This document shows positions 26,744-35,663 of a stretch of 64,000 nt of DNA, in pieces. Numbering within the stretch: position 1 is the stretch's first letter; each line of letters starts with the position of its first letter. Source of the DNA: an uncultured Flavobacteriaceae bacterium (lineage in GTDB: Bacteria; Bacteroidota; Bacteroidia; Flavobacteriales; Flavobacteriaceae). A program made the translations under genes and the position numbers. The notes under the pieces were generated by a model. It had not been told where the DNA came from. It saw only the letters and a list, made by a program, of their open reading frames with translations, and searched no databases. The stretch spans positions 62,001 through 126,000 of the forward strand of contig CANLVG010000015.1 in assembly GCA_947494565.1 (NCBI GenBank), written 5' to 3'.

Positions 26744-28285
26744 TCAAAACCCACCAAGTACTTCGATGGGATAGGGTATTTTTTTCCCGGTACTCTTGTC
26801 CTTAGGCATTTGCGCTTTGACATCCATCAAATAATCACTTAAAATAGCGGCCATTTCCCTTGCCATTTCAGGGTTGCTTTCTATTAGATTTTCGGTTTCA
26901 CCGATGTCTTCTTGAATGTTGAAAAGCTCCATACTCCTATACGCATGGTAGTATATTAGTTTAAAATTCCCTTTGCGTACAGCACTGGCCGCACCGATTC
27001 CTGGTCCAGATGGGCCCCATTCGTTGGGGTAATGCCAAAATAGCGGACGAATTCCGTTGTATTCCTTTTCCCCTTTTAATATCGACACAAAACTTTCACC
27101 ATCTATCTTCTGTAGGGTCTGCAAACTGTCGATTCCGGCAATCTCTAGAATGGAAGGATAAAAATCTTCAATGATGAGTTGATAGTCAGAAACCGTTTCA
27201 GCTTCTACTTCATTGGGCCATTTGACCAGCATCGGTTCTCGGATCCCACCCTCATGCATAGACCCCTTTCCACTGGAAAGAGGCGCATTATGTGTATGAG
27301 GCTCACCTCCCCTCGCATGCGCACTAAGGCCTCCGTTATCAGACATGAACAGAATGACCGTGTTTTCTTCGCTGTTATTCCGTTCTAGGTAATCCATAAT
27401 ATCACCTAGGCTCTTATCCATTCCTTCAACCATACTAGCGTACCGCGACTCGATCGAATCTAATCCTTTTTCGAGGTATTTTTCAACGAAGCGTTGATCT
27501 TCCATGATAGGCGTATGAACGGCATAATGCGACATGTAAAGAAAAAATGGTTGCTGAGCTGTTACGGCCGAATCAACGGCTTTCAAAGCTTCTTGTGTAA
27601 TGGCTTCCGTTAAAAAAATATCCTTTCCATGGTATTCTTCCAAACCGGGAACGGCCCAAATTTCTTTTCCTTCCTTTCCATTTCCAAAGTTTTGCGTTCC
27701 CAAATAACTTTCTGGAGCACCGGCCGCATGACCAGCAATATTGATATCAAAACCCAAATTCAGTGGATTTTCGCCTGGCGTTCCAATTGCCCCGAGATGT
27801 GCTTTTCCCGAATGGATGGTGAAATACCCGGCATCATGAAGGGCCTGGGGCAAGGGCATCGCATGAACGGCGAGCGTGTCACCGCCGAAAGGACTCATGC
27901 CATTAACATTCCACATAGGAAATTCAAGGATAGGGTGGTCTTTTTCCATTTGCTTCATCGAATCCTTCTCAAGCGTCCAATTCGTGACCCGATGTCTTGC
28001 GGCGTTCATACCGGTCATCAAGCTGATTCTTGTTGGCGAGCATACCGGGGTGGCGTAGGCCTGTGTGAATTTCATTCCTTCTTTTGCCAAACGTTCCATA
28101 TTCGGTGTGTGATAGCGGTCGTTAAAAGGCGTGCCAGAAGTCCAAAAAGGAACAGAGGTATCTTGCCAACCCATGTCATCTACTAGAAACAAGACAATAT
28201 TAGGAGGACGTTTCGGCAATTCATCGGGTTGACACGAATTCATTACCAACATCATGAAAATCAACAATAACGCGTACCTTCTCAT
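26744..28285 (-). CDS. S1 family sulfatase, lipoprotein
   Basis: The protein has 513 residues with a type II signal (MLVMNSC, Cys18). Type I sulfatase fold: metal-binding Asp pair in LFLVDDMGW (36-37), and formylglycine signature VCSPTRISLMTG with Cys82 as the residue oxidised to formylglycine, followed by Pro84 and Arg86. Conserved downstream blocks are SHYAVHTPI, FMSDNGGLSAH and a C-terminal LIYYHAYRSMELFN. It removes sulfate esters from glycans; the substrate cannot be inferred. A formylglycine-generating or anaerobic maturase must be supplied from outside the window. It lies 15 bp downstream of a second sulfatase gene. Confidence 0.93.
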   Translation of the reverse strand: MRRYALLLIFMMLVMNSCQPDELPKRPPNIVLFLVDDMGWQDTSVPFWTSGTPFNDRYHTPNMERLAKEGMKFTQAYATPVCSPTRISLMTGMNAARHRVTNWTLEKDSMKQMEKDHPILEFPMWNVNGMSPFGGDTLAVHAMPLPQALHDAGYFTIHSGKAHLGAIGTPGENPLNLGFDINIAGHAAGAPESYLGTQNFGNGKEGKEIWAVPGLEEYHGKDIFLTEAITQEALKAVDSAVTAQQPFFLYMSHYAVHTPIMEDQRFVEKYLEKGLDSIESRYASMVEGMDKSLGDIMDYLERNNSEENTVILFMSDNGGLSAHARGGEPHTHNAPLSSGKGSMHEGGIREPMLVKWPNEVEAETVSDYQLIIEDFYPSILEIAGIDSLQTLQKIDGESFVSILKGEKEYNGIRPLFWHYPNEWGPSGPGIGAASAVRKGNFKLIYYHAYRSMELFNIQEDIGETENLIESNPEMAREMAAILSDYLMDVKAQMPKDKSTGKKIPYPIEVLGGF

Positions 28286-28300
28286 AAGCTAAACCTACTT

Positions 28301-29893
28301 TTAATGAGCCATAATGGCATCTATCTGGTGCCACTTCCCGCCATTCAAGCTAAGAGAGGCGTTTGATTGTTTTGGGCCTTGCGTACTTCTTCCCTTTTCA
28401 ATATAAGTAACCATCAGCGCTGCCAATTCATCTACCGTTTCTGGTTGCGTGGCATATAGATTCTCTTCTTCCGCTGGGTCTTTCTCCAAATCGTATAATT
28501 GGAATTTGGGAAGACCTGACAGCTCATCACTATCGGGCTTAGGGGCACTCCACCCCCCGGAACCCGGGCAAAAAATCAATTTATAGTTGTCTTTCCTAAT
28601 GGCAAAACTTCCATTTATGGAATGATGTACAACGGCCGCTCTACCAAATTTTTCATCGGTATTTTGCATGATAGGCAGCATTGAAAAGCTATCCTCTCCT
28701 TCGTTTGCGCGGAGTTTGACTGCTACAAGGTCTGCTAAAGTGGCCATAAGGTCGGTTTGGCAAACTAATGTCTTCGATATGGAGTTTTTCTGAATTCGAG
28801 CGGGCCATTTCATAATAAACGGTACTCTATGACCTCCCTCATAAATGTCAGCTTTGTGTCCTCTAAAAATGCCGCTAGGATGATGTCCTTTCTCACCTAA
28901 AACGTCAAAATCGGCTTGGGGTGAACAACCATTGTCACTGGTAAAAATTATAAGAGTATTATCGGTTAGTCCCTGATTGTCAATTTCTTGAACAAGTCTT
29001 CCCACATACGCGTCGATCATCATTACAAAATCGGAGTAGGGATTCAATCCGCTCTTTCCCAACCATTCTTCGGTCGGCAATATTGGGGTATGAGGCGACG
29101 GTAAAGCCAAATACATAAAAAACGGCTTTTCTCCTTTTCCATTTTCCTTGATGTACTCCGTTGCTTTATTAAAAAAGTTAGGTGTAACCTCATCATGCTT
29201 AAAATCCGCCGCTGTGGGACCTTTGCGCCACCAAGTATATTTACCTTTATCTTCAGTAACATGGTCAACATTGGCAGTAATCGTTCCATTTTCAACATAG
29301 GCATAAGGGGCCATATCCAAAGAACCTGAGTGGCCATAGGCATAATCAAATCCTAAATCGTTGGGGGTGTTCGTCACCGCTTTGGTAAAATCCAGATTGT
29401 CAAAGTCCGACGGATTCCAACCTTCGCCCGCATTTAATGTACTGTCTTTTTGGGCCCAATCCCAACCCAGGTGCCATTTTCCAATAAAGGCCGTTTGGTA
29501 TCCTGCATTTTTCATCAGTGAAGCAACGGTGGTTCTTGTTTCTGGAATCAGCGCCTTTGACTTTCCGGTTAGCACGCCTTGTTTTAATGGGCTTCGCCAA
29601 CTATAACGACCAGTGAGTATTCCGTATCGCGTGGGAGTGCATACGGCGGAAGGACTGTGGGCATCCGTAAATAGTAGTCCGTCCTTGGCCATTTGATCAA
29701 TAAATGGAGTTTTGATTTTTCCATCGGGATTAAACGCCCCAATATCTCCGTAGCCCAAGTCATCAGCTAGTATGTAAATGATATTCGGTCGCTTTTCATT
29801 AGGCTCTTCCACCGACGGTTTTTCGCCGCACGCCACATAAAGAAAAAAGGAAAGGAAGACAGTTAATCTCCATAAGGTCAGCTTGGACAACAT
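28301..29893 (-). CDS. S1 family arylsulfatase, lipoprotein
   Basis: The protein has 530 residues with a signal ending FLYVACG (Cys22). Active-site features are ADDLGYGD (Asp44, Asp45), VCTPTRYGILTGRYSW (Cys85 for formylglycine), FIGKWHLGW (Lys/His), SPHTPILP and TSDNGCSP. It differs enough from the neighbouring sulfatase to belong to another S1 subfamily, so the pair probably attacks two different sulfate positions on one glycan. It is the promoter-proximal gene of the two-gene unit and diverges from the nuclease gene, with 120 bp between starts. Confidence 0.94.
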   Translation of the reverse strand: MLSKLTLWRLTVFLSFFLYVACGEKPSVEEPNEKRPNIIYILADDLGYGDIGAFNPDGKIKTPFIDQMAKDGLLFTDAHSPSAVCTPTRYGILTGRYSWRSPLKQGVLTGKSKALIPETRTTVASLMKNAGYQTAFIGKWHLGWDWAQKDSTLNAGEGWNPSDFDNLDFTKAVTNTPNDLGFDYAYGHSGSLDMAPYAYVENGTITANVDHVTEDKGKYTWWRKGPTAADFKHDEVTPNFFNKATEYIKENGKGEKPFFMYLALPSPHTPILPTEEWLGKSGLNPYSDFVMMIDAYVGRLVQEIDNQGLTDNTLIIFTSDNGCSPQADFDVLGEKGHHPSGIFRGHKADIYEGGHRVPFIMKWPARIQKNSISKTLVCQTDLMATLADLVAVKLRANEGEDSFSMLPIMQNTDEKFGRAAVVHHSINGSFAIRKDNYKLIFCPGSGGWSAPKPDSDELSGLPKFQLYDLEKDPAEEENLYATQPETVDELAALMVTYIEKGRSTQGPKQSNASLSLNGGKWHQIDAIMAH

Positions 29894-30013
29894 TTATATC
29901 GGTTTTCCCTAAAAATACTGAATCTTTTACATCATGCGAAAATAAATCCACAATCTAACAGACACTGTAAAACCACTTTTTATGTAACTTTAGCATCACT
30001 TGAAAACCACCAT

Positions 30014-31396
30014 TTGTATTGTATTGTTGATATAGAGACCACCGGTAACGGTATTAAGGGTAACAGAATTACTGAAATCGCCATTTTCAAATATGACGGT
30101 TATCAGATAGTGGATGAATACACCTCATTGGTCAATCCGGAATGTGAGATTCCATATTTTATTACCGGCCTCACCGGCATCGATAATGATATGGTGCGTA
30201 ATGCCCCTACTATAGCTGAAATTTCGGATACCATCTTGAATTTTACCAACGATTGTATTTTTGTAGCGCATTCTGTCAATTTTGACTACAATGTCATTAA
30301 GGAGGAATTCAAAGCTTTGAACAAAGAATTCATCCGTAAAAAGCTGTGTACCGTTCGATTATCGAGAAAATTAATTCCCGGATACCACTCCTACAGTCTA
30401 GGCAAATTATGTTCTTCCTTGCAGATACCGCTCACGGATCGACATCGCGCTCGAGGGGATGCCCACGCCACTACCTTACTTTTTCAACGATTGCTTCGCG
30501 TTGATGGAGCTGCTGAAGTATTCAAGAAGTTTTTAAACGCTAGATCACAGGAGGCCACCTTACCCCCGGCCCTCCATAAGGAAGTCTACGAAAAATTGCC
30601 GAACAAACCTGGAGTATATTATTTCAAGAATACAAGTGGGAAGATTATCTATGTTGGCAAAGCCATTAACATCAAGAAAAGGGTCTTGAGCCATTTTTAT
30701 GACAAGTCAAGCAAAGAAATCGCCATGTGCCACGAAACGGCAGATATCGATTTTGAGCTATCGGGTAGCGACCTTCTGGCACTTCTCATGGAATCGGACG
30801 CTATCAAGAGGCACTATCCGGAGTATAATAGGGCCCAAAAAAGAACGATACAGCCTTATGCCATATTCTCATATCAAGATCGCAATGGCATAGTTCATCT
30901 TGCCTATAATAAGCTGAAGCTCGTACCACGCCCTATACTTACGCTTTATAGGCCCTCGGACTGTCGATCGTATTTAGAAGGGCTATGCAACACTTTTTCG
31001 CTATGCCCGAAGTACTGTCATTTGCAAGAAGGTGTAGCCCATTGTTCACATTACAGTATCACCACTTGTGGCGGAGTCTGCCGTGGGAACGAGTCTACCG
31101 AAACCTACAACCGTAAAGTGACAGCGGCAATTGCACATATGGAGACGGCTGATGAAAGCTTTGTCTTTCAAGAGAAAGGAAGATACAATTCAGAGCAGGC
31201 ATTTGTCTATATTGAAAACGGTAAATACGCAGGATACGGTTTTATAGAGAAAGAACATTCCGTTTCTTCCTTTGAGGACTTTGACGCTTTCTTGGTTCGA
31301 CAAAAAAACACTTTGGAAACCCAACGTATCGTCCAATCATATCTGATAAAGAATCCAGAGAAATCAAAGATGGCTTTTACCGAGACCACTCTGTAA
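30014..31396 (+). CDS. DEDDh exonuclease fused to GIY-YIG nuclease domain
   Basis: The protein has 460 residues. Residues 1-170 are a DnaQ-like 3'-5' exonuclease (CIVDIETTG with Asp/Glu metal ligands, AHSVNFDYNVI, and HRARGDAHATTLLF with the DEDDh His and Asp). Residues about 195-275 are a GIY-YIG domain (GVYYFKNTSGKIIYVGKAINIKKRVLSHF). The rest is a UvrC/Cho-like tail with a Cys cluster (CSHYSITTCGGVCRG). The fusion is a known family, probably acting in DNA repair as a Cho-like incision nuclease with proofreading-type exonuclease. The first codon is TTG at 30014; no in-frame ATG exists upstream within at least 30 bases. Confidence 0.9.
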   Translation: MYCIVDIETTGNGIKGNRITEIAIFKYDGYQIVDEYTSLVNPECEIPYFITGLTGIDNDMVRNAPTIAEISDTILNFTNDCIFVAHSVNFDYNVIKEEFKALNKEFIRKKLCTVRLSRKLIPGYHSYSLGKLCSSLQIPLTDRHRARGDAHATTLLFQRLLRVDGAAEVFKKFLNARSQEATLPPALHKEVYEKLPNKPGVYYFKNTSGKIIYVGKAINIKKRVLSHFYDKSSKEIAMCHETADIDFELSGSDLLALLMESDAIKRHYPEYNRAQKRTIQPYAIFSYQDRNGIVHLAYNKLKLVPRPILTLYRPSDCRSYLEGLCNTFSLCPKYCHLQEGVAHCSHYSITTCGGVCRGNESTETYNRKVTAAIAHMETADESFVFQEKGRYNSEQAFVYIENGKYAGYGFIEKEHSVSSFEDFDAFLVRQKNTLETQRIVQSYLIKNPEKSKMAFTETTL

Positions 31397-31401
31397 CCGC
31401 C

Positions 31402-31497
31402 TCAGTCGTTTAGCTTTTTATACATACGGATCACAAAAAGTAGCCACATCATAAAAACAATGCCGACAAAGATGGAATAGCCTAGAATGAAATCCAT
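31402..31497 (-). CDS. 31-residue small membrane protein
   Basis: ATG 31497 to TGA at 31402 encodes MDFILGYSIFVGIVFMMWLL followed by FVIRMYKKLND: one hydrophobic helix with a basic C-terminal end. Its ATG shares one base with the TAA of the upstream 60-residue membrane protein gene (TAATG), a hallmark of translational coupling, which is the best evidence that it is real. Function unknown. Confidence 0.45.
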   Translation of the reverse strand: MDFILGYSIFVGIVFMMWLLFVIRMYKKLND

Positions 31498-31679
31498 TAC
31501 TTTTTGTATTTAAGGTAATTCATGAAACCCAAAATGGTCGGAGCCCAAAATGCTACAAAAATGGCATCTAATTGTTTACCACTCAGATATAGGTATTCAG
31601 AAAAAACAATTATCGAAAAAACTACTAGAAGCATTACACAATTCATCGCTCCTACACGCTCAATAAAATTTTTAATCAT
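31497..31679 (-). CDS. 60-residue membrane protein of unknown function
   Basis: Two hydrophobic helices (MNCVMLLVVFSIIVFSEYLYL and FVAFWAPTILGFMNYL) are joined by a short loop, with a Lys-rich C-terminus (YLKYKK). No family is recognised. It overlaps the next small open frame by one base and would be co-translated with it. It converges on the 3' end of the nuclease gene; the upstream 300 bp are AT-rich and gene-free. Confidence 0.5.
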   Translation of the reverse strand: MIKNFIERVGAMNCVMLLVVFSIIVFSEYLYLSGKQLDAIFVAFWAPTILGFMNYLKYKK

Positions 31680-31978
31680 TCCAGTAAAGTGATTCTTATT
31701 AAAGATAGTTAAAATTTGATACTATTCTTAAAATTATTTAAGAAATATTTAACATTTTGAGAAAAAGTTAGAAAATCTTCTACTATTCTAACATATTCAT
31801 AAAAATACGACGCGCAAACGACTTGTTGACCAAAAAAAGCCAATTAGTCACCTCAAAAACAAGCAGTTGAATAATGAAATAGCACCCATATAGGCCCACT
31901 TCCCTCAAAATGCCAGGCGCCACGCCAAAAGCTGTTAGGGAGAATAAATCAAATAGGCCAATTCACCTTTGGTTGTAG
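31680..31978. other. AT-rich intergenic region
   Basis: About 300 bp upstream of the small membrane protein pair and downstream of the YgaP-like gene. Nothing protein-like was seen. The first 130 bp are over 75 percent A/T by eye, suitable for a promoter of the small-protein pair, but no exact TTTG/TAnnTTTG pair was identified. Confidence 0.35.
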
Positions 31979-32191
31979 CTATGATTTTTGACCCGTAGCA
32001 CAGGTCTGTAGTCCGAACAAACGGTAAAGTGGACAGAAACTGACCAAACTGGTCAACACAAAAATTGCCGCAACGGCAATCAAAACATTGGCCAAAGTGC
32101 CCGTAACTACTTGAAAATATACTAATAGCGCTGCTATCAAGGCCACCACGATACGTACGGCCTTATCGGTTTTTCCCATATTTTTCTTCAT
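31979..32191 (-). CDS. YgaP-like DUF2892 inner-membrane protein
   Basis: A 70-residue protein starting MKKNMGKTDKAVRIVVALIA. Two transmembrane helices (VALIAALLVYFQVVTG and ANVLIAVAAIFVLTSLV) are followed by FCPLYRLFGLQTC, the usual end of the DUF2892 family, which is often fused to rhodanese domains or placed beside them. The neighbouring MBL-rhodanese and SulP genes on the same strand fit a persulfide/sulfur-handling unit. Confidence 0.85.
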   Translation of the reverse strand: MKKNMGKTDKAVRIVVALIAALLVYFQVVTGTLANVLIAVAAIFVLTSLVSFCPLYRLFGLQTCATGQKS

Positions 32192-32201
32192 GAGTTCTAT
32201 G

Positions 32202-32306
32202 TTATTGGTTTATCAATTCAATTCCTAATACGATACTAGAAACAATTCCCAGACAAATGAGGCACACGAGAATCAGTTTCACATACTTCTTCAGCTTTAT
32301 TGCCAT
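32202..32306 (-). CDS. 34-residue small membrane protein
   Basis: ATG 32306 to TAA 32202 encodes MAIKLKKYVKLILVCLICLG followed by IVSSIVLGIELINQ. A basic N-terminus leads into a single hydrophobic span. It fits exactly between the MBL-rhodanese gene (30 bp upstream) and the YgaP-like gene (10 bp downstream) on the same strand, so it is probably translated as part of the sulfur unit. No homologue is recognised. Confidence 0.45.
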   Translation of the reverse strand: MAIKLKKYVKLILVCLICLGIVSSIVLGIELINQ

Positions 32307-32336
32307 TTTTTACCGATCTAAAGTCGCCCTCAAATA

Positions 32337-33746
32337 CTATAGGGTCGAAGGACAAACGTAGTCGGTCACTTCGGCCCCTGCCTTTTTCAAAGCGGCATAA
32401 CCCCCAGCAAGATCGATCAGGTTATGGAAGCCTCGACTTTTTAAAATAGAAGCGGCGATTACCGAACGATATCCACCTGCACAGTGTATATAAAAAGGTG
32501 CTTCTTTCGGAAATTCCGCCAAATGGTCGTTTAACATACTTAAGGGTGTATGATGCGCATCGATGATGTGTTCGGATTGATATTCGCCAACTTTGCGCAC
32601 ATCAAAAACCGGAACCTTTTTCGTGTTAATATCTTCTTTAACGCGTTCTGCAGGTAACGAGGTTATCGTATCATATTCTTTTTCCGCCTTTTTCCAAGCT
32701 TCAAAACCACCTGCCAAATATCCGATCGAACCGTCAAAACCGACTCGTGAAAGTCGTGTAATGGTCTCTTCTTCAAGACCTTCGGGCACCACCAATAAAA
32801 TAGGTTGTTTGGTATCAGCGACCAGCGTACCTACCCAAGGGGCAAAATCACCATTCAATCCAATGAAAATGGACCTTGGAATATGTCCTTGAATGAACTC
32901 GTTTTGATGCCGCACGTCAAGAACCAAAGCCCCGGTTTCATTCGCCGCAATCTCAAATTCTTCAGGAGCTAAGGCCCTAGTACCCCGACCGATGACTTCT
33001 TCGATATCATCATAACCCTCTTTATTCATTTTCACGTTCAGGGGAAAGTACTTAGGCGGCGGTAACAATCCGTCGGTCACTTCTTTAATAAATTCGTCTT
33101 TGGTCATATCAGCGCGGAGCGCATAGTTCATCTTTTTCTGATTGCCCAAAGTGTCAACGGTTTCCTTCATCATGTTCTTTCCACATGCCGAACCTGCGCC
33201 GTGGGCCGGGTATACGATTACGTCGTCACTTAAAGGCATTATCTTCTTGCGCAGACTGTCATATAAAATACCAGCGAGATCTTCCATCGTCAAATCGGCG
33301 GCTTTCTGTGCTAAATCAGGCCGGCCTACATCTCCGAGAAAAAGGGTGTCTCCAGAGAAAATCGCATAGTCTTTTCCAGAGGCATCTCGTAACAGATATG
33401 TCGTGCTCTCCATAGTATGCCCTGGGGTGTGCAATACTTTCAAGGTCAACTCGCCCACCTGAAATTCCTGTCCATCGGAGGCAATGATAGCTTCAAACGA
33501 AGGGTTCGCATTTGGCCCATATACGATCGGAGCATCGGTCTGTTTTGATAAGGTGACGTGGCCACTTACAAAATCAGCATGAAAATGCGTTTCAAAAATG
33601 TATTTGATATGGGCATTATCATTCTTTGCCCTGTCTATATAAGGTTGTACCTCACGAAGGGGGTCGATAATCGCCACCTCTCCTTTACTTTCTATGTAAT
33701 ATGCCCCTTGGGCCAAACATCCTGTATAAATCTGTTCTATATTCAT
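32337..33746 (-). CDS. MBL-fold persulfide dioxygenase with two rhodanese domains
   Basis: 469 residues from ATG 33746 (MNIEQIYTGCLAQ); an upstream in-frame TTG at 33770 is less likely. The N-terminal metallo-beta-lactamase domain has the ETHE1-type iron site THFHADFVSGH, then LHTPGHTMES, SGDTLFLGDVGR and YPAHGAGS. Two rhodanese domains follow. In the first the active-site loop reads LLVVPEGLEEE with no cysteine, so it is probably inactive. The second has IHCAGGYRS with the catalytic Cys. The CstB-like layout indicates oxidation of glutathione- or low-molecular-weight persulfides to sulfite/thiosulfate. The YgaP-like and SulP genes flank it. Confidence 0.92.
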   Translation of the reverse strand: MNIEQIYTGCLAQGAYYIESKGEVAIIDPLREVQPYIDRAKNDNAHIKYIFETHFHADFVSGHVTLSKQTDAPIVYGPNANPSFEAIIASDGQEFQVGELTLKVLHTPGHTMESTTYLLRDASGKDYAIFSGDTLFLGDVGRPDLAQKAADLTMEDLAGILYDSLRKKIMPLSDDVIVYPAHGAGSACGKNMMKETVDTLGNQKKMNYALRADMTKDEFIKEVTDGLLPPPKYFPLNVKMNKEGYDDIEEVIGRGTRALAPEEFEIAANETGALVLDVRHQNEFIQGHIPRSIFIGLNGDFAPWVGTLVADTKQPILLVVPEGLEEETITRLSRVGFDGSIGYLAGGFEAWKKAEKEYDTITSLPAERVKEDINTKKVPVFDVRKVGEYQSEHIIDAHHTPLSMLNDHLAEFPKEAPFYIHCAGGYRSVIAASILKSRGFHNLIDLAGGYAALKKAGAEVTDYVCPSTL

Positions 33747-33807
33747 CTTTACGCTACTTATATTATTCAAAAATAGGTCAAATTAAAACTTCATGAAGTA
33801 ACCTTTG

Positions 33808-35535
33808 TTACAATCCGTTCCTGTTTTGATAGGCCACCTTCGAGCCTACCACTGATACCGAACTAGGGTTATCAAAATAAGCCACGGCCTCACTGGTCTT
33901 TATAAAAAGGTGTTCTCGCCTCAGTTCGGTTATGATTTCGCTATTAAAAATGATATCACGTGTCGGGCCTATTGCCCCTGCAATGTAAAACTCAAGCCCC
34001 TTACCCTGTACTTCACGGATTACTTTTGCCAGCATGACCGCTGCACTTGAATCGATGTAATTAATCGCTTCGGCATTCAAAATAATACCCCGCAGTTCGA
34101 TTCCTTTCCGCTGGATTTCCCGATACAGGCGTTTTTTAAAATAGGATGAGTTACCGAAATAGAGCTGTGCATCAAAACGAACGATGAGCAGGTCACTACG
34201 TTCCAGCGTATCGTTGTTGAACCGGTTCACGTTTCGGTAATAGTCGGAATTCTTAATATTTCCCAAGATGGCAAAGTGCGGATTGCTCGTACGATATACC
34301 ATTAGTAATAACGAAAACAATACGCCGGTCAAGATTCCCTGCGGAATACCGATGAATAAGGTGATAAAAAAGGTTAGAAGCAGTACGACAAGCTCGTCCT
34401 TGTTATTCTGCCATAGTTTTTTTGGATAGCCCATATCGATCAATCCGAATACCGATACCATAATGACACTGGCCAGAACTGAATTGGGTAAATAATAAAA
34501 TACCGGAGTGAAGAAAAGTAGGGTCAGTAATACCAGCAACACGGAAAAAAATCCTGCCATATTGGTTCTAACCCCGGTCTCGGATAGAATTGCCGAACGT
34601 GAGAAGCTAGCGGAAACGGGATAAGATCGAAACAACGACCCGATCATATTCGCTGAGCCAATGGCAATCAATTCTTGATTGGGATCAATGGTCGCTTTTT
34701 CCTCTTTTTCTTCCAACGACTTACCGATTGAAATAATTTCAAGATATCCTACCAAAGCCAAGGTAAAGGCTATGGGCAATAAATCTACCAGATAGTCGAC
34801 TCTAAACTCAGGTATCCCAAAAGATGGCAGGCCACTTGGAATCTCCCCCACTATGTTCACTCCAAATCGCTCCAGACCAAAAACACGGACGGCGACTATG
34901 CCAAGTACCACTACAACGAGTATGGCCGGAATTTTTTTATTCCATTTTTTTAATAGCACAATACTAAGGATCCCCAGTATACCGATACCAAAATCGTACA
35001 TATTGATCTCCGAAATTTTGGCGATGGCGTTCAAGACCATTTCATGAAATATATTGCTTCTGGCGATATCCACTCCAAAAAGGTGCTTCATCTGGCTAAA
35101 AATAATAATCAGCGCAGCAGCAGAGGTAAACCCACTGATAACAGGTTTTGATAAAAAGTTCACCAAAAATCCCATCCGGAAAAGGCCTAGAATGAATTGC
35201 ATCGCTCCAACCAAAAAAGCCAGTAAAATTGCCAGAACAATGTAATTCTCGACTGTAGAAATGACCAGCGTACCCAAACCTGCGGCCACCAAAAGCGAAT
35301 CCATCGCTACAGGACCAATCCCCAAATTCTTTGAAGTTCCCAAAAACGCATAAACCAAAACAGGGAAAATAGCGGCATATAACCCATAGACCGGTGGCAA
35401 ACCAGCAATCATGGCATAGGCCATAGCTTGAGGAATCAAAATAACCCCCGCCGTAAGACCGGCTAACAGGTCTCTTGAAAAATCGGCCTTTTTATAGTCG
35501 GACAACCATTGCAGAAATGGTAAAAAATTTTGCAT
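33808..35535 (-). CDS. SulP family anion transporter with STAS domain
   Basis: A 575-residue membrane protein with the SulP signature (DLLAGLTAGVILIPQAMAYAMIAGLPPVYGLYAAIFP), about 12-14 spans, and a cytosolic STAS domain (about 440-550, with LIVRFDAQLYFGNSSYFKKRL and INAEAINYIDSSAAVMLAKV). It could move sulfate, bicarbonate or another oxyanion. Its position just upstream of the persulfide dioxygenase favours sulfite or sulfate efflux or uptake linked to sulfur detoxification, which is an inference from context. Confidence 0.92.
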   Translation of the reverse strand: MQNFLPFLQWLSDYKKADFSRDLLAGLTAGVILIPQAMAYAMIAGLPPVYGLYAAIFPVLVYAFLGTSKNLGIGPVAMDSLLVAAGLGTLVISTVENYIVLAILLAFLVGAMQFILGLFRMGFLVNFLSKPVISGFTSAAALIIIFSQMKHLFGVDIARSNIFHEMVLNAIAKISEINMYDFGIGILGILSIVLLKKWNKKIPAILVVVVLGIVAVRVFGLERFGVNIVGEIPSGLPSFGIPEFRVDYLVDLLPIAFTLALVGYLEIISIGKSLEEKEEKATIDPNQELIAIGSANMIGSLFRSYPVSASFSRSAILSETGVRTNMAGFFSVLLVLLTLLFFTPVFYYLPNSVLASVIMVSVFGLIDMGYPKKLWQNNKDELVVLLLTFFITLFIGIPQGILTGVLFSLLLMVYRTSNPHFAILGNIKNSDYYRNVNRFNNDTLERSDLLIVRFDAQLYFGNSSYFKKRLYREIQRKGIELRGIILNAEAINYIDSSAAVMLAKVIREVQGKGLEFYIAGAIGPTRDIIFNSEIITELRREHLFIKTSEAVAYFDNPSSVSVVGSKVAYQNRNGL

Positions 35536-35663
35536 TGACCAAATTTACGTTTAAATAGGGAAATGGATGTAACTCGTGTTACCTTGACCTCGCCTCAAGA
35601 CGGAGTCTTTCCCCCTGCTCGAAAACATAAAAAGGGATAGAACACGGTAAAAATCGAATTTTC

